A DNA stretch of 64,000 bases, from NCBI RefSeq assembly GCF_002087295.1, contig NZ_MWVI01000094.1:1-64000 (forward strand), written 5' to 3'. Below the pieces are notes generated by a model. It did not search any database, had not been told where the DNA came from, and worked only from the letters and a program-made list of their open reading frames with translations. Each line of letters begins with the position of its first letter. Position 1 is the first letter of the stretch. The DNA is from Vreelandella lionensis. Lineage in GTDB: Bacteria > Pseudomonadota > Gammaproteobacteria > Pseudomonadales > Halomonadaceae. Both the position numbers and the translations under genes were made by a program. Below are positions 6,003 to 17,180 of the stretch, one piece after another.

Positions 6003-7613
6003 ATGCCAAATTTCGTCGACATAACGGTGCTATCCATAACGGTGCTATCACTACTGGCGCTGTGGTTACTGGTCCCGGTTTCGCTGTTAGTGATGGCGGG
6101 CGTCAGCGCACGGGCCAGCACGCCCGCATCGCTGAAGCGCGCTTGGCAAATAGGCCGCTGGTTAACGGCAAGCGCGCTGGTCGCGAGTCTAGCGGTGGGC
6201 GGGCTACTGGTGCTGGATGCGCTGGGTGTACCTACCGGCCTGCCCGAAGCCGCTCAGCCGCTGGGCTTGTATCCGGATGGTTTGGCCGTGTGGATGGCGC
6301 TACTGATCAGCTTGTTAGGCACGGTGCTGCTGCGTTTTGCAGAGAACTATCTAAAGGGCGATCGTGGCGAGCGTCGGTTTTTGCCCTGGTGCTTGGTGGT
6401 GCTGGCAAGCGTGATGCTGCTGGTCTTTACCCATCACCTAGTCGTGATGCTGATTGCCTGGGTGGGCGTGAGTGTGGCGCTGCACCACTTGCTAACGCTC
6501 TACCCTGAGCGGGTTGAAGCCCAACGGGCGGCATGGCAAAAATTTGTGGTAAGCCGCTTAGGCGATGCCGCGCTGATTGTAGCGGTAGCGCTTCTCTACG
6601 CACGCTTCGGTACCTTTCAGCTACCTGAGCTGTTTGCGGCCGCTGCGGCGTCCTCTAGCGGCTGGCAGGTGGAGGCCGCCTCAGTGGCGCTGGCCATCGC
6701 GGCACTGTGCAAATGCGCCCAGGTGCCGATGCATGGCTGGTTGATCAAAGTCATGGAAGCCCCCACACCGGTTTCCGCGCTGCTGCATGCGGGGGTGATT
6801 AACCTGGGGGGCTTTGTGTGGCTGCGTTTGTTCCCGGTGTTTGATGGCCTAACGCTGGGCCACTACCTGCTCATTGCGGTGGGTGGTTTTACCGCACTGG
6901 TCGCGGTGATGACGATGCTGACCCAAACCTCCGTCAAGCATGCTCTGGCGTGGTCTACCTGCGCGCAAATGGGCTTTATGCTGTTCGAAATTGGCGTAGG
7001 GGCGTACACCTTGGCGCTGGCTCACCTGTTGGCGCACTCGCTTTACAAAGCTCACTCCTTCTTGGCGTCTGGCCGTACCGTGAGGGCCTCGCGCTGTGAG
7101 CGCCTGCCGCTTGCGCCGCTGCGTCAGCGCCTTTCTCTTGCGCTGCCTGCGGCCGTCGTCGCGGCGATGGTACTGATGATATGGCCCTCGCTGGTTAGCC
7201 ATAATCCGCTGCTGGGTGCACTGCTTAGTTTGGCGGTGGGCAGCACGCTGTTGGGCATGCCGGTAGGCACAGCCAAACCCAAGCGTTTAGCGCTGGTAGG
7301 AATGGCGCTTACCCTGGTGCCGCTGTATGCCTTGCTACATAGCGTGTTGGCACCGGCGCTGTCCAGCGCCTACACGCCCTTAACACTCACGGCAGGCCTT
7401 TTAGGGGCACTGATGCTGGCAAGCCTAGTGCTGGCCGCAGGGGCCGTCACGCTGTTCCCTCAGGCTGCCTGGGTAGCCCGCTGGCGTGTTCACTTTAGCC
7501 AGGGGCTTTACCTGGCACTGCCGTTTCAGCGTGCGGTGGATGCGGTAGCCCCCGTTCGTGCCTGGTCGCGTCCTTCATCGCTTGCCCCTGGTTTAAAAGG
7601 AGAGTGGTCATGA
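6003..7613 (+). CDS. dabB: DabB-type membrane subunit of inorganic carbon transporter (NDH-5/NuoL-like)
   Basis: A 536-residue polytopic membrane protein related to the proton-pumping subunits NuoL/MrpA. Conserved landmarks include SRLGDAALIVAVALL, KCAQVPMHGWL with the Lys and His of the family, and PTPVSALLHAGVINLGGF. The C-terminal extension of true NuoL is missing, as in DabB. Together with DabA it forms the DAB complex, a vectorial carbonic-anhydrase-like system driven by the cation gradient that accumulates bicarbonate in the cytoplasm. Its stop overlaps the dabA start (ATGA at 7610-7613), and the pair is divergent from a LysR gene, the usual arrangement. There is no nuo operon nearby, which argues against a complex I role. 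Confidence 0.88.
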   Translation: MPNFVDITVLSITVLSLLALWLLVPVSLLVMAGVSARASTPASLKRAWQIGRWLTASALVASLAVGGLLVLDALGVPTGLPEAAQPLGLYPDGLAVWMALLISLLGTVLLRFAENYLKGDRGERRFLPWCLVVLASVMLLVFTHHLVVMLIAWVGVSVALHHLLTLYPERVEAQRAAWQKFVVSRLGDAALIVAVALLYARFGTFQLPELFAAAAASSSGWQVEAASVALAIAALCKCAQVPMHGWLIKVMEAPTPVSALLHAGVINLGGFVWLRLFPVFDGLTLGHYLLIAVGGFTALVAVMTMLTQTSVKHALAWSTCAQMGFMLFEIGVGAYTLALAHLLAHSLYKAHSFLASGRTVRASRCERLPLAPLRQRLSLALPAAVVAAMVLMIWPSLVSHNPLLGALLSLAVGSTLLGMPVGTAKPKRLALVGMALTLVPLYALLHSVLAPALSSAYTPLTLTAGLLGALMLASLVLAAGAVTLFPQAAWVARWRVHFSQGLYLALPFQRAVDAVAPVRAWSRPSSLAPGLKGEWS

Positions 7614-9974
7614 GTCAGTCTATTGCCGTAGACACATCCTCACACCATTCGTCAGTGCCGTCGCCAGAGCAGTATCGCGATGCGCTAAAGCGCGCGACCG
7701 ACGCCATTGCCCCGGTGTGGCCGCTGGACCAGTGGATTGCGGTCAACCCCTGGTGGGGCCTGAAGCATCAACCCATTGAGCAGGTGAGCCACGCGCTCAG
7801 CCGCCGGGCCGGACAGCCGATGACCATGCCTGCCGAATTTTATCGTAACGCTTGGGAATCGGGCCGGGTTACTCCGCAAGACCTACAGCAGGCGCTGCGC
7901 CAAGGCGGCTACGCTTATACCGAGCAGAGCCTAATGAGCTACTTGGCAACACCGCCAAAGCCGGTAACGCCGCTACGCAGCGCCTGGGATTCCCTGGCAG
8001 GGCATGATGGGTTTGACCCGCTGGCGGAGAGCTGTGCGAGCTACTTCGATCACCATCAACAGCGCTGGGCAAGCCGTGCTGTGCCTTCGCTTTATCACTT
8101 CTGGAAAACGGCGGCACAGCACGATCTGCGCTGGCCTAAAGCGCAGCGCCAGGCGTTACAAGCTCTGCCAGATGACCCCACAGCAGCGGTTGAGCAAATA
8201 GCCGAGGATTGGGCGCTCACCCCGGAAGCGTTTGAGGCGCTAGCCCACACGCTGCTGCTACGGGTTAACGGCTGGGCTTCCTGGTGCCAAGGCATTGGTT
8301 GGCATACTGCCCCCCAGCAGGCAGAGGCGGGCATTACCCAGCTGGCTGCCATGGTACTGGCATGGGAGTGGATAGGCGTTGACCAGCTCACCAGCATCCA
8401 ACAGAGCGAGTGGTTTGCCCAGTGGCAAACCGCCGATGCGGCCATTACTTCTCCGCATGAGGCGCTGTGGTGTTGGCAGCACGCCTATGAGTTGGGCTAT
8501 CAGCGGGCGCTAGCCGCGACGTTAGCCGCGCCGAGTGCCGAGCCTTCCTCCGCTCCCAAGGTACAGGCTGCGTTCTGTATCGACGTGCGCTCTGAGCGGT
8601 TTCGTCGCCATTTAGAACAGGCTACGCCTACCGTGGCCACGCTAGGCGTGGCGGGGTTCTTCGCTATGCCGGTGGCCGATGCGGCTACGGGGCCCGAGCG
8701 TGCCCAGCCCCGCGTGCCGGGGTTGTTAAAACCTGCTTATCGGGTGGGGCTCGTTGCAGCCCCAGAAGCAGGGCGTTCAGCGCTATCAAAAAGAGAGCCA
8801 GCGCCAAAGCGTGCGCCACGCGAAGTACGCGCCGCTTTCAACCTTCACTCTGGTGGAAACAACCGGCATTGCCTGGGGCTGGAAGCTGATTAAAGACAGC
8901 CTGCGTAAACAGGCAACCGTGCCCCAGTGCGAAGCGCCCGCCGGGCTTTTCCACACCTACGACGGCGAGCCAATTGCCCGCCATGAAAAAATAGCGCTGG
9001 CGAAAAATCTGCTAACGCTGTTGGGAGCCCCCACGGCGTCGCTGCTGGTACTGGTGGGCCACGACTCCCAAAGCGAAAACAACCCACATCACGCCGGGCT
9101 TACCTGCGGTGCCTGTGGCGGTCAGGGCGGTGGCATGAATGCGCGGGTGGCCGCTGCGCTGCTGAACGACCCAGAAGTACAGCAGGCCGTACAACACGCA
9201 GGTATGACGTTGCCCAGCCCTTTTCACGTATTGGCCGCCACCCACTGCACGCTCACCGACCGCGTGCATGTCTACCGGGATGAGCAGATGCCCGAAGCGC
9301 TAGAAGACGCGCTGGCCGCATTTGAAAGCGGTGTACACGTGGCGGGTGAGGCTACGCGTCTTGAGCGGGCACCTGACCTGGGTCTGGATGACGCCGATCC
9401 TATCGAGCGGCTGAAAACCTTCGCTATGCGCGGTGCCGACTGGTCGCAACCACGGCCTGAGTGGGGGCTGGTAAATAACGCTGCGCTTATTTTAGCGCCA
9501 CGGGCGCGTACCCAAGGGAAAGCGCTGGACGGGCGCGCGTTCTTGCACGACTACCGCCCAGAGCAAGATCCGGAAGGTAAGGTGTTAGAGGGGCTGATGA
9601 TGGCACCGATGCTGGTGGCCAGTTGGATCAACCTGCAGTACTACGCGTCTACCGTGGTGCCTGGGCTGTACGGTGCGGGCAATAAGCTGCTGCACTCAGT
9701 GGTGGGTGGCCATGTGGGGGTTATTGAAGGGAATTCGCCCCAACTGCGCATTGGCCTGCCGGAGCAGTCGCTGCGCGATGGCGAAAAGCTTCATCACGAG
9801 CCGCTGCGCTTAACCGTGGTGATCGACGCGCCCAGAGAGCGCATCGAAGCGATTATTGAGCGCCAGCCGGTGGTGGCGGATTTAATCAACCACCGCTGGC
9901 TGTGGCTTACTCGTATGGGAGAAGGTGGCCTAGAGCGCTATTCGCCAGAAGGCTGGCAGCCGGTTGTCGTTTGA
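7610..9974 (+). pseudogene. dabA: DabA (DUF2309) zinc subunit of inorganic carbon transporter, single frameshift
   Basis: The cytoplasmic partner of DabB, a beta-carbonic-anhydrase-like zinc protein. The ATG at 7610 overlaps the dabB stop, and AAAAGGAG lies 7 bases upstream. Zinc-site elements are visible: FCIDVRSERFRRH (Cys and Asp) in the first half, and VGHDSQSENNPHHAGLTCGACGG (His and Cys) after the break, given here in two pieces, VGHDSQSENNPHH and AGLTCGACGG. The reading frame changes between about 8741 and 8763, near GGGG (8746-8749) and CCCC (8760-8763). Removing one base rejoins PAYRVG to QKQGVQRYQKES and gives about 787 residues, the normal family length. Both halves are fully conserved, so a sequencing indel is more likely than a real pseudogene. 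Confidence 0.85.
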
Positions 9975-9982
9975 GGGGCCAG

Positions 9983-11155
9983 CTACTTAGCGCTGAGATC
10001 TTCATAGCCGGTCATCTCTAAATAGCCCACGCCGAGCGCTGCCTGTGTGGTGGTGTCGCGCACCGTCACATCGCCTTCCCAGTAGGACACGGTGGTGGGC
10101 ATCCAGCGGTTGGGGTCGCGGGCTTCAATGGTGAGGTCTAGCCCCGCGCTGGGCAGTGTCAGCTGCCAAGTAGTGGGTATATCGCGCTGGGCCACTCGGC
10201 TGGTGGCGAGTGGCGTCAGCGTGACGTGGTCAGTGCCCATCTGTTGAGTCGTGCCTTCAGCGTCAAACAAGTGGGTAAACAGATAGTCGCCGCCGTTCTC
10301 GCCACCGCCACGTAAGCGGTACGCCATAAGCTTACGGCCATCGTTCAAATGCAGCGAAAACCAGTCCCAGCCGGTCTGTTCTGCCGTTAATAGCTGGCTG
10401 CTCCACTCCCGATCTAGCCAGCCATTACCCGTGACGGCTTTTTGCTGGCCATTGAGCGTGACGCTGCCTTCGATACGTAAAAACGGCTGGCTATAGTAGT
10501 GCGAGCCCTGGCCTTGAACGGTTTTGGCGTTAAAACCGTTCTCGCCGTGCCATACCAGTGGGCCTTCTGCTGAAAGCGTTAGCTCGTAGCCAACGCGCTC
10601 GCTGCCTTCACCGCTGTAGGCGCTAAGCGTAAATTGCTCAAAGTTGGACGTGGCGGGGCTTTGAAAAAGCCAGTCGTCAATCCACGCTTGAAATGGGGCC
10701 GCTATCACACCTGCCTGCCCTTGGGGCTGTTCGCTGTGGCTGCGGGCGCAGCGTTCCGCCGCTAGGTGGGTTTCCCCTTGAGAAAGCCCCATATGCGCCA
10801 TCCACACTTGGTCGCTGGCCCACGGGGTAGAGGCTGGGCGCTCTTCCGGGGGCACTAGCGCTTGGCGAAACAGCGTCCATTGAAGCCCTAGCGGCTGGTC
10901 AGATTCATCTTCTAAGTTAGCGGTGAGATACCACCACTCAATACGGTAATCCGGGTGGGGGCCGTGGTCTTCCGGAAACGCGAGTGGCGCGGCGGCACTG
11001 GCTTGGGCATAGCCTTCTGCCTGCGCGCCCAGCCCGGCAAAGCCCTCAGTGGGCGTGTTGGCGTCTTCTTCGCTGCACCCCGCAAGCCCTGCACTAACGC
11101 CAGCCGCCGCTGCCATCCATATTGCTAATAAGACGCGCCGCATACGTGGTTTCAT
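9983..11155 (-). CDS. Secreted lipocalin-like lipoprotein, AttH/CrtC-like hydrolase family
   Basis: A 390-residue protein of the AttH/carotenoid 1,2-hydratase-like (lipocalin-like) family. A lipoprotein signal is clear: basic N-terminus, hydrophobic stretch and lipobox LAGC followed by SEED. Family motifs include HPDYRIEWWYLTANL near residue 80, VWMAHMGLS, GNGWLDREWSSQ and GWDWFSLHLNDGR. I chose the ATG at 11155 because it overlaps the permease stop as ATGA; a longer upstream reading frame exists but lacks that coupling. It ends the operon with an ATPase and an FtsX-like permease, the AttEFGH arrangement, suggesting the lipoprotein acts with or is a target of that exporter. The substrate is not known. 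Confidence 0.8.
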   Translation of the reverse strand: MKPRMRRVLLAIWMAAAAGVSAGLAGCSEEDANTPTEGFAGLGAQAEGYAQASAAAPLAFPEDHGPHPDYRIEWWYLTANLEDESDQPLGLQWTLFRQALVPPEERPASTPWASDQVWMAHMGLSQGETHLAAERCARSHSEQPQGQAGVIAAPFQAWIDDWLFQSPATSNFEQFTLSAYSGEGSERVGYELTLSAEGPLVWHGENGFNAKTVQGQGSHYYSQPFLRIEGSVTLNGQQKAVTGNGWLDREWSSQLLTAEQTGWDWFSLHLNDGRKLMAYRLRGGGENGGDYLFTHLFDAEGTTQQMGTDHVTLTPLATSRVAQRDIPTTWQLTLPSAGLDLTIEARDPNRWMPTTVSYWEGDVTVRDTTTQAALGVGYLEMTGYEDLSAK

Positions 11156-13629
11156 GCATCTCCCTCGTTTAGCAGTGCGCGAGGCGAGCTGCGCCATAGT
11201 TTCCAGCAGGGCAGCGCGGCGGCCAGTAGCGCCACCGCGATTGCCGTGAACAGCATCATGGCTATTTCACTCGGGAACAGCTGCAGCGGTAGCCGCCAGC
11301 CAAAGGCCGCTACGTTGATGACCGCGACCAGCAGGCAGGTAATCGCGATACCGAGTGGCAGGGCAAACAGGCCCGTGAGCAGGGCAAGGCCACCGAGTTG
11401 CATCAACGGTAGAATGACCAACGTTCGACGTGGCACGCCAAGCGCCCATAAGGCGGCCAGTTGGCGCTGGCGCTGATGCGCTTGGGCCAACAGCGTGGCG
11501 AGCAATGCCAAAGCGGCCACGCCGAGGGTAAGGCCATTTAAAGCGCGGGTAATACTGAAGGTGCGCTCAAAGATCTGCGAGGCCAGCCGCTTCACCTCTT
11601 GCTGATTGATCACTGCTTCACCGGAAAGGCTGAACTCCTCCATCAGCGCTTGGCGAAAGCTCGCCTCGTCAGCGCCGTCCCGCAAGGTAACGCCTACGGT
11701 GGCCAGCTCGCCCTCAAAACGCCGGGTTAATGCCTCGACGGTCATCACCATTTGTGGCTGGGGGTTGCCGTAATCCGGGTAAATAGCGGCAATGGTGACA
11801 TCGCTTCGGCCTTGGCGGCTTGCCAGCGTTAGCGTGTCGCCGGGGGCTAGACCTTGCGCGAACGCCATCTGCTCGTTAATAAATACGCTGCCTTGGCTGA
11901 GCGCCTGCCAGGCGGCGGTGCTGCTGTGCTGTGTCTCTAGTAGCGGCCAGTGGTCAGTGAGTAGCGGTACGGGGTGAATGCCAAACAAAGAAATGCTGCC
12001 CTGAACGGGCTGCTCACTGCCTGAAGCTGAGCGAATACTGAGTAAATCTGTATTGCCCCTGGCAGTAGGCAGAATTTCCAGCACGCTCTCTTGATCGCGC
12101 AGCCAGTCGTTGAGCGGGGCTAGGGTAGAGGGCGCGGCATTGATATACAGCGGTGCGCTTAAGCGCTGGTCTAGCCAGTCTAAAAACGTCAGCCGAAAGC
12201 CGCCCACCATGCTGCTGACCCCCAAGTTAGTGGCGAGCGCAATCAATAGCGCCATCATGGCCAGCGATAAGCGGGGAAGCTGTAGCTGCATATCCGCCAC
12301 GGCCCACTGCAGCAGAGCAACGCGACGAACAGCGGCTTGTAAGCCGTTCAATACCGCATTGAGTAGCGGCGGTAAGCAGAGCGCACAGGTGAGTAGCAGC
12401 GCCGCGACCAGCCCGAAACTCAGCATCAAGCCGCTGCCGCTAGGTAGCCTGCTCAGCCAAAAGGCCAGCCCAAGGGTAAGTAGGGCCGCTAAACCACCCG
12501 CTATCAGCATGCGCCTTAGCTGGCGCTGGTAGCCGCTGCGCCAGGCATAGGCGTGCCCAAGGGCGAGCACGTTAAGGCTTGCCGCTCGCCACAGCGTACC
12601 GCTACCGGCCAGCAGTAGGCCGCCCAGCGTGATCGCAATGCTCCCTAGCCAGTAATGCCAGGGCAGGGCGAGTGACTGTTGAACATCTGCCCGGTAGAGC
12701 GATGTCAGCGTACTGGCCACATCTGGCAGCAGTTTTCCGGCAAGCCACAGTCCACTGAGTAACCCGGCGGCTGCGCCTATGCCACCCAATACCAGTAACT
12801 CAATCAATATGGCGAGGGTAATAGTGGCTGGGGGCGCGCCCAGGGCGCGAAGAGTGCGCAGCGTCGTTAGCCGCTGCTCCATAGCTAAGCCTAGCGCGGC
12901 TTGAACAATAAACAGCCCCACCACTAAGGAGAGAAACGCTAGCGCGGTTAAATTGAGGTGGAAGCTGTCGGTGAGCTGTTCAGGAGAGGCAATGCTGGCC
13001 GCTCGGGTGATTCGGTAGCCGCTGGGCGGCTGTTCAATGGCATCCGGTGCGCTCACCAAGCTCAGTGTGGCCTGTTCACCGTAGAGTGCAGAGAGCGCGC
13101 CGATATCCATCACTAGAGTGTCTGGCGGCAGGTCGTTACGCAGTTGCAGGGGCGGTAGCGCTTGCCCACTGAGTAGCGGCGTCGCACCTGGGGCAATCGC
13201 CACGATTGAGCCCTAGAGTGGGCAGAGTGTCCGGGGCGAGCTGAGTTTGCCAAGGGGGTGTGATGAATTCAGTGAATGAGCCGCTGCCCTCTCCTGAAGG
13301 CAGCGTAAAGGGGTCAATGCCTAATAGCGTTAGCGGTTGGTCTTCATGGCTGAGCCTCGCTTCCAACAGCGGCGAAACCGGAAGCCCCGCTCGCCGCAGC
13401 GCGATGTAGTCGTCCATGCTGAGTGGCGCGTTGTCTAGGCGGTCTAGCTGCTCGGTGTCGGCGCTGAACAGCTCGTTGGCTCGGGCGTAGCTCTCTTTCG
13501 CCGTGGCATTAATGGCTTGCACGCTGCTCCACAGGGCGCTGGCAACCCATAGCCCCACCAGCAGCATCGCCAGCTGCCCAGGGTGGCGCTTGTAGTGGCT
13601 AAAGAGCGTGATGAGGACGCGCTTCATCA

Positions 13630-13630
<1 letters not shown>
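11152..13630 (-). pseudogene. FtsX/LolC-like ABC transporter permease, single frameshift
   Basis: A large permease of the MacB/FtsX type (about 825 residues when joined), with an N-terminal membrane anchor (HPGQLAMLLVGLWVASALW), an extracytoplasmic domain, and two blocks of membrane helices such as LALLATLLAQAHQRQRQLA. It is the membrane part of the AttEFGH-like system. The frame breaks near 13208-13216: the upstream part ends LPTLGLNRG and the downstream part reads AIAPGATPLLSG. Dropping one G from a GGG triplet gives a smooth LGSIVAIAPG junction. The start overlaps the ATPase stop and its stop overlaps the lipoprotein start, so the three genes are translationally coupled. A sequencing indel is likelier than true decay. 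Confidence 0.78.
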
Positions 13631-14292
<662 letters not shown>

Positions 14293-14436
14293 GCGCGTCT
14301 CCTGGGTGACTAATCGTCGTCACTATAGCAAAGCGCTCACCAAAAAGGCGGTAACTTATACGTATCTTTTGCAGTTTGTGTTTGCTGGATAGCTCTGGGT
14401 GAGGGCGGCTTGTGGTGCCATGTTGGTCTAGTCTCA

Positions 14437-14460
14437 AATCGAACAATCGAACAATCGAAC
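14437..14460. repeat. Three tandem copies of AATCGAAC
   Basis: The octamer AATCGAAC occurs three times in a row at 14437, 14445 and 14453, ending 35 bases before the start of a small gene and upstream of its ribosome site. Copy number of such a short repeat may vary by slippage; it could also be a set of operator half-sites. Confidence 0.7.
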
Positions 14461-14495
14461 AGTGCTCATCACGAAGTGCAAACCAAGGAGAAAAC

Positions 14496-14678
14496 ATGGA
14501 TAGAATCTACGCGTGGGATCACAAGCACGAGCGAGTGGTGTATCGCATTCCTGGGCATACCCACAAAAATGGCCGAGAAGATAGCGACCTATCCCCGGTG
14601 TGGCTGCCTGCCCAGCCGGAAGACCTGCCCGAGGGAGTAGGCATTGATGACCTGCGCAAGGTGGATGTCGAAGAGTAG
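14496..14678 (+). CDS. Small acidic protein of unknown function
   Basis: A 60-residue soluble protein, rich in Asp/Glu and Pro, with no membrane segment or cysteine. The ATG has a strong AAGGAG ribosome site 5 bases upstream, which is the main reason to accept it. I do not recognise a family. It sits alone between the ABC operon and the YheT hydrolase, downstream of the AATCGAAC triple repeat. Confidence 0.55.
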   Translation: MDRIYAWDHKHERVVYRIPGHTHKNGREDSDLSPVWLPAQPEDLPEGVGIDDLRKVDVEE

Positions 14679-14780
14679 CGGGAATTGAGGCGCAACGAGA
14701 AAGCCATTCGGCGCGGCCACTGCGTTTTGTTAAAAGTTTGCTAAGCTAGCCAGCGGTTTTCTTAGCGGGTACGCAATGGT

Positions 14781-15815
14781 ATGAGTTCGCTTCACTCCCT
14801 CTTTCGCCCCACACGCTGGCTGCCCGGCGGGCATTTGCAGACGCTGTTTAGCCCACTGTTTCGCTCTAAGCCTGAGCTTGCTCGGCAGCGCGAGCGTATC
14901 ACGCTGGAAGATGGCGATTTTATTGATCTGGATTGGTACGGCCCGCAAGGCGAGCAGACGCGCTGCGCTATTCTGCTCCATGGTTTAACGGGTAGTTCGT
15001 CATCGCTGTATATCTTGGGCCAACAACGGGCGCTGGCAGCGCGGGGCTGGCAGAGTGTGGCGGTGAATTGGCGGGGGTGTTCCGGTGAGCCTAACCACCG
15101 TGCCCGAGGCTATCACTCCGGTGCCAGTGAAGATCTTGCCGATATTGTTAAGCAGCTAATGGCGCGTTATCCCTCTAAGCCGTTAGTGGCCGTGGGCTAC
15201 TCCCTTGGCGGTAACGTCCTTTTAAAATATTTGGGCGAGACGGGCAGCCAGTGCCCGCTGCGTGCTGCCGTGGCGGTTTCGGTGCCTTTTCGTTTGGATC
15301 ACTGTGCGGATAGAATCAGCCAGGGGTTTTCCAAGGTGTATCAAGCGCGCTTTCTGCGTGCTTTACGTCATTACGTGGAATCTAAGCAGCACGCTTTCCG
15401 TCAGCAGGGTCGCACTGATGAGCTGGCGCGGCTCATGTCTCTTGAAACGTTAGAAGGCATGAAGACGTTTTGGGATTTTGATGGTCGCGTCACGGCCCCC
15501 TTGCATGGTTTCGCAAGCGCCGATGAGTATTATCAGCGCAGTAGCAGCGCCTATTTTGTCTCGGCCATTCAAGTGCCTACGCTGATCGTGCACGCGGAAG
15601 ACGATCCGTTTATCTACCCGCATAGCGTTCCCAAGGCAGCAGCCTTACCTGACTGTGTTGCCTTGGAGCTCTTTCCCAGCGGTGGGCACGTAGGGTTTAT
15701 AGAAGGCAGCCCCTGGCGGCCGCGTTACTATCTTGAACACCGGTTGCCAACCTGGCTAGACGCCCAGGTGCCTCATGCAGCGCCTACATATAACGCGCAG
15801 GCAATAGCATTATAA
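14781..15815 (+). CDS. YheT-family alpha/beta hydrolase
   Basis: A 344-residue cytosolic alpha/beta hydrolase of the YheT/EMB8 family (esterase-like, physiological substrate unknown). The catalytic triad is visible: nucleophile Ser in GYSLGGN (about residue 138), acid in HAEDDPFIY, and His in GGHVGFIEG. The oxyanion region HGLTGSSSS lies near residue 70. The N-terminus FRPTRWLPGGHLQTLFSPLF is the hallmark of YheT. Length fits the family. Confidence 0.88.
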   Translation: MSSLHSLFRPTRWLPGGHLQTLFSPLFRSKPELARQRERITLEDGDFIDLDWYGPQGEQTRCAILLHGLTGSSSSLYILGQQRALAARGWQSVAVNWRGCSGEPNHRARGYHSGASEDLADIVKQLMARYPSKPLVAVGYSLGGNVLLKYLGETGSQCPLRAAVAVSVPFRLDHCADRISQGFSKVYQARFLRALRHYVESKQHAFRQQGRTDELARLMSLETLEGMKTFWDFDGRVTAPLHGFASADEYYQRSSSAYFVSAIQVPTLIVHAEDDPFIYPHSVPKAAALPDCVALELFPSGGHVGFIEGSPWRPRYYLEHRLPTWLDAQVPHAAPTYNAQAIAL

Positions 15816-15841
15816 TTAATCACCCTTATTGAGGTTTTCAA

Positions 15842-16843
15842 ATGTCTGGGTTTTATGAACGTTTGAAGGAAGTCGCATCGCCACGTATTGGGCTTGGCTG
15901 TATGAACCTTTCTCACGGCTACGGGCAGTATGTGCCGGAAGAGGAGGGTATCAGAGCGCTGAACGACGCGTTTGAGATGGGCTATCGCCATTTCGATACG
16001 GCTACGCTGTACGGCGGTACTGCGAACGAACGCCTGTTAGGAAAAGCGCTAGCGTCTAAACGTCGTGAGCTGCTGCTGGCCAGTAAGTGCGGCATGGCCA
16101 TGGACCCAGAGAGTGGCAAGCGGGTGATTGATGGGCGGCCTGAAACGCTGCGCCGCCAGTGTGAAGAGAGCCTGGCTCGCCTAGACACCGATCATTTGGA
16201 TCTCTACTATCTTCACCGCATGGATCGCCAAGTGCCCATTGAAGAGAGCGTGGGCGCGCTTGGACGATTGGTCGAGGAGGGTAAGCTGCGTGCAGTGGGT
16301 TTATCAGAAATCTCTGCCGACACATTGCGTAAGGCGCACGCTGAGTACCCGGTGGCAGCCGTTCAGTCTGAGTACTCGCTGTGGACGCGTAATCCTGAGA
16401 TAGCCCTTAGCCAAGCGTGTAAAGAGCTGGGTACCGCGCTGGTGGCCTTTAGCCCGCTAGGTCGCGGGTTCCTATCTGGCGCTATTCACGCCCATACCAC
16501 CTATGTGGAAGGCGATATGCGCGCCGGGATGCCGCGCTTTAATGGCGATAATCTGACCCATAACCTGACGCTGCTGGCGCATTTTAATGCGATGGCGAAC
16601 GATTTAGAGATGACGCCTGCCCAGCTGGCGCTTGCTTGGGTAAAGGCGCAGGGCGACCATGTCATTCCCATTCCTGGGTCGCGCTCCGTTAGCCATATGC
16701 AGGAAAACCTCTACGCCGAGCAGGTGGTATTAAGCGATGAGGATTTGGTACAACTCAATAAAATGATGCTGCCTGGAGAAATCGCCGGTGCTCGTTATAA
16801 CGAAGCGCAGCAGGCAGATATCGATACAGAAGAGTTTGTATAA
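15842..16843 (+). CDS. Aldo/keto reductase
   Basis: A 333-residue NADPH-dependent oxidoreductase with the TIM-barrel AKR fold. Catalytic residues are visible: Asp and Tyr in HFDTATLYGG, Lys in LLASKCGM and His in YYLHRMDR. The cofactor-binding end contains VIPIPGSRSVSHMQEN. It resembles the YajO/general stress AKR group that reduces aldehydes; the true substrate cannot be told. It follows the hydrolase after 26 bases and may share its transcript. Confidence 0.88.
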   Translation: MSGFYERLKEVASPRIGLGCMNLSHGYGQYVPEEEGIRALNDAFEMGYRHFDTATLYGGTANERLLGKALASKRRELLLASKCGMAMDPESGKRVIDGRPETLRRQCEESLARLDTDHLDLYYLHRMDRQVPIEESVGALGRLVEEGKLRAVGLSEISADTLRKAHAEYPVAAVQSEYSLWTRNPEIALSQACKELGTALVAFSPLGRGFLSGAIHAHTTYVEGDMRAGMPRFNGDNLTHNLTLLAHFNAMANDLEMTPAQLALAWVKAQGDHVIPIPGSRSVSHMQENLYAEQVVLSDEDLVQLNKMMLPGEIAGARYNEAQQADIDTEEFV

Positions 16844-16946
16844 ATAGGCAGCGAGTTTATTTTCGGTGGCCCGTTGCTTTCTTTTTGCGCTGGGCTACTA
16901 TTCGATTCATTCAGGCGAGCTTTTCGCCTTATTCAGGGTTATTACC

Positions 16947-17117
16947 ATGTTAAAAGGTTTAATCATCTGCTTTGTGGTGCTTTTTGCGCAGTTAGCGGTG
17001 CTTAAGGTGATTGATGCACGGCTATATAATGCTCAGGATGTTCGCCAAGTGGTATCCACGGTGACCACGCCGCACAAAGAAGACGAAGAAGACGACAGCG
17101 AAGCGCCGAGGGTGTAG
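16947..17117 (+). CDS. Small single-pass membrane protein
   Basis: A 56-residue protein with one N-terminal hydrophobic segment (LIICFVVLFAQLAVLKV) and a short acidic tail (HKEDEEDDSEAP). I chose the ATG at 16947 because the upstream extension has no good ribosome site and the membrane segment begins right there. No family recognised. A strong bidirectional terminator follows 24 bases later, which supports it being a real gene end. Confidence 0.5.
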   Translation: MLKGLIICFVVLFAQLAVLKVIDARLYNAQDVRQVVSTVTTPHKEDEEDDSEAPRV

Positions 17118-17141
17118 TTTAGACTCTAGTCAATCAGCGTT

Positions 17142-17173
17142 AAAAAATGGGTAGCCTTGGCTACCCATTTTTT
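17142..17173. terminator. Bidirectional terminator
   Basis: A 15-base perfect stem (AAAAAATGGGTAGCC and its complement) with a two-base loop has A-runs on one side and T-runs on the other. It can end both the small membrane protein transcript and the convergent dienelactone hydrolase transcript. Confidence 0.88.
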
Positions 17174-17180
17174 ATGCGCG

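Noticed and set aside
12110..12532. Plus-strand 140-residue frame inside the permease gene
   Set aside because: It lies opposite a well-defined membrane protein, has low-complexity Ser/Ala composition and no ribosome site.
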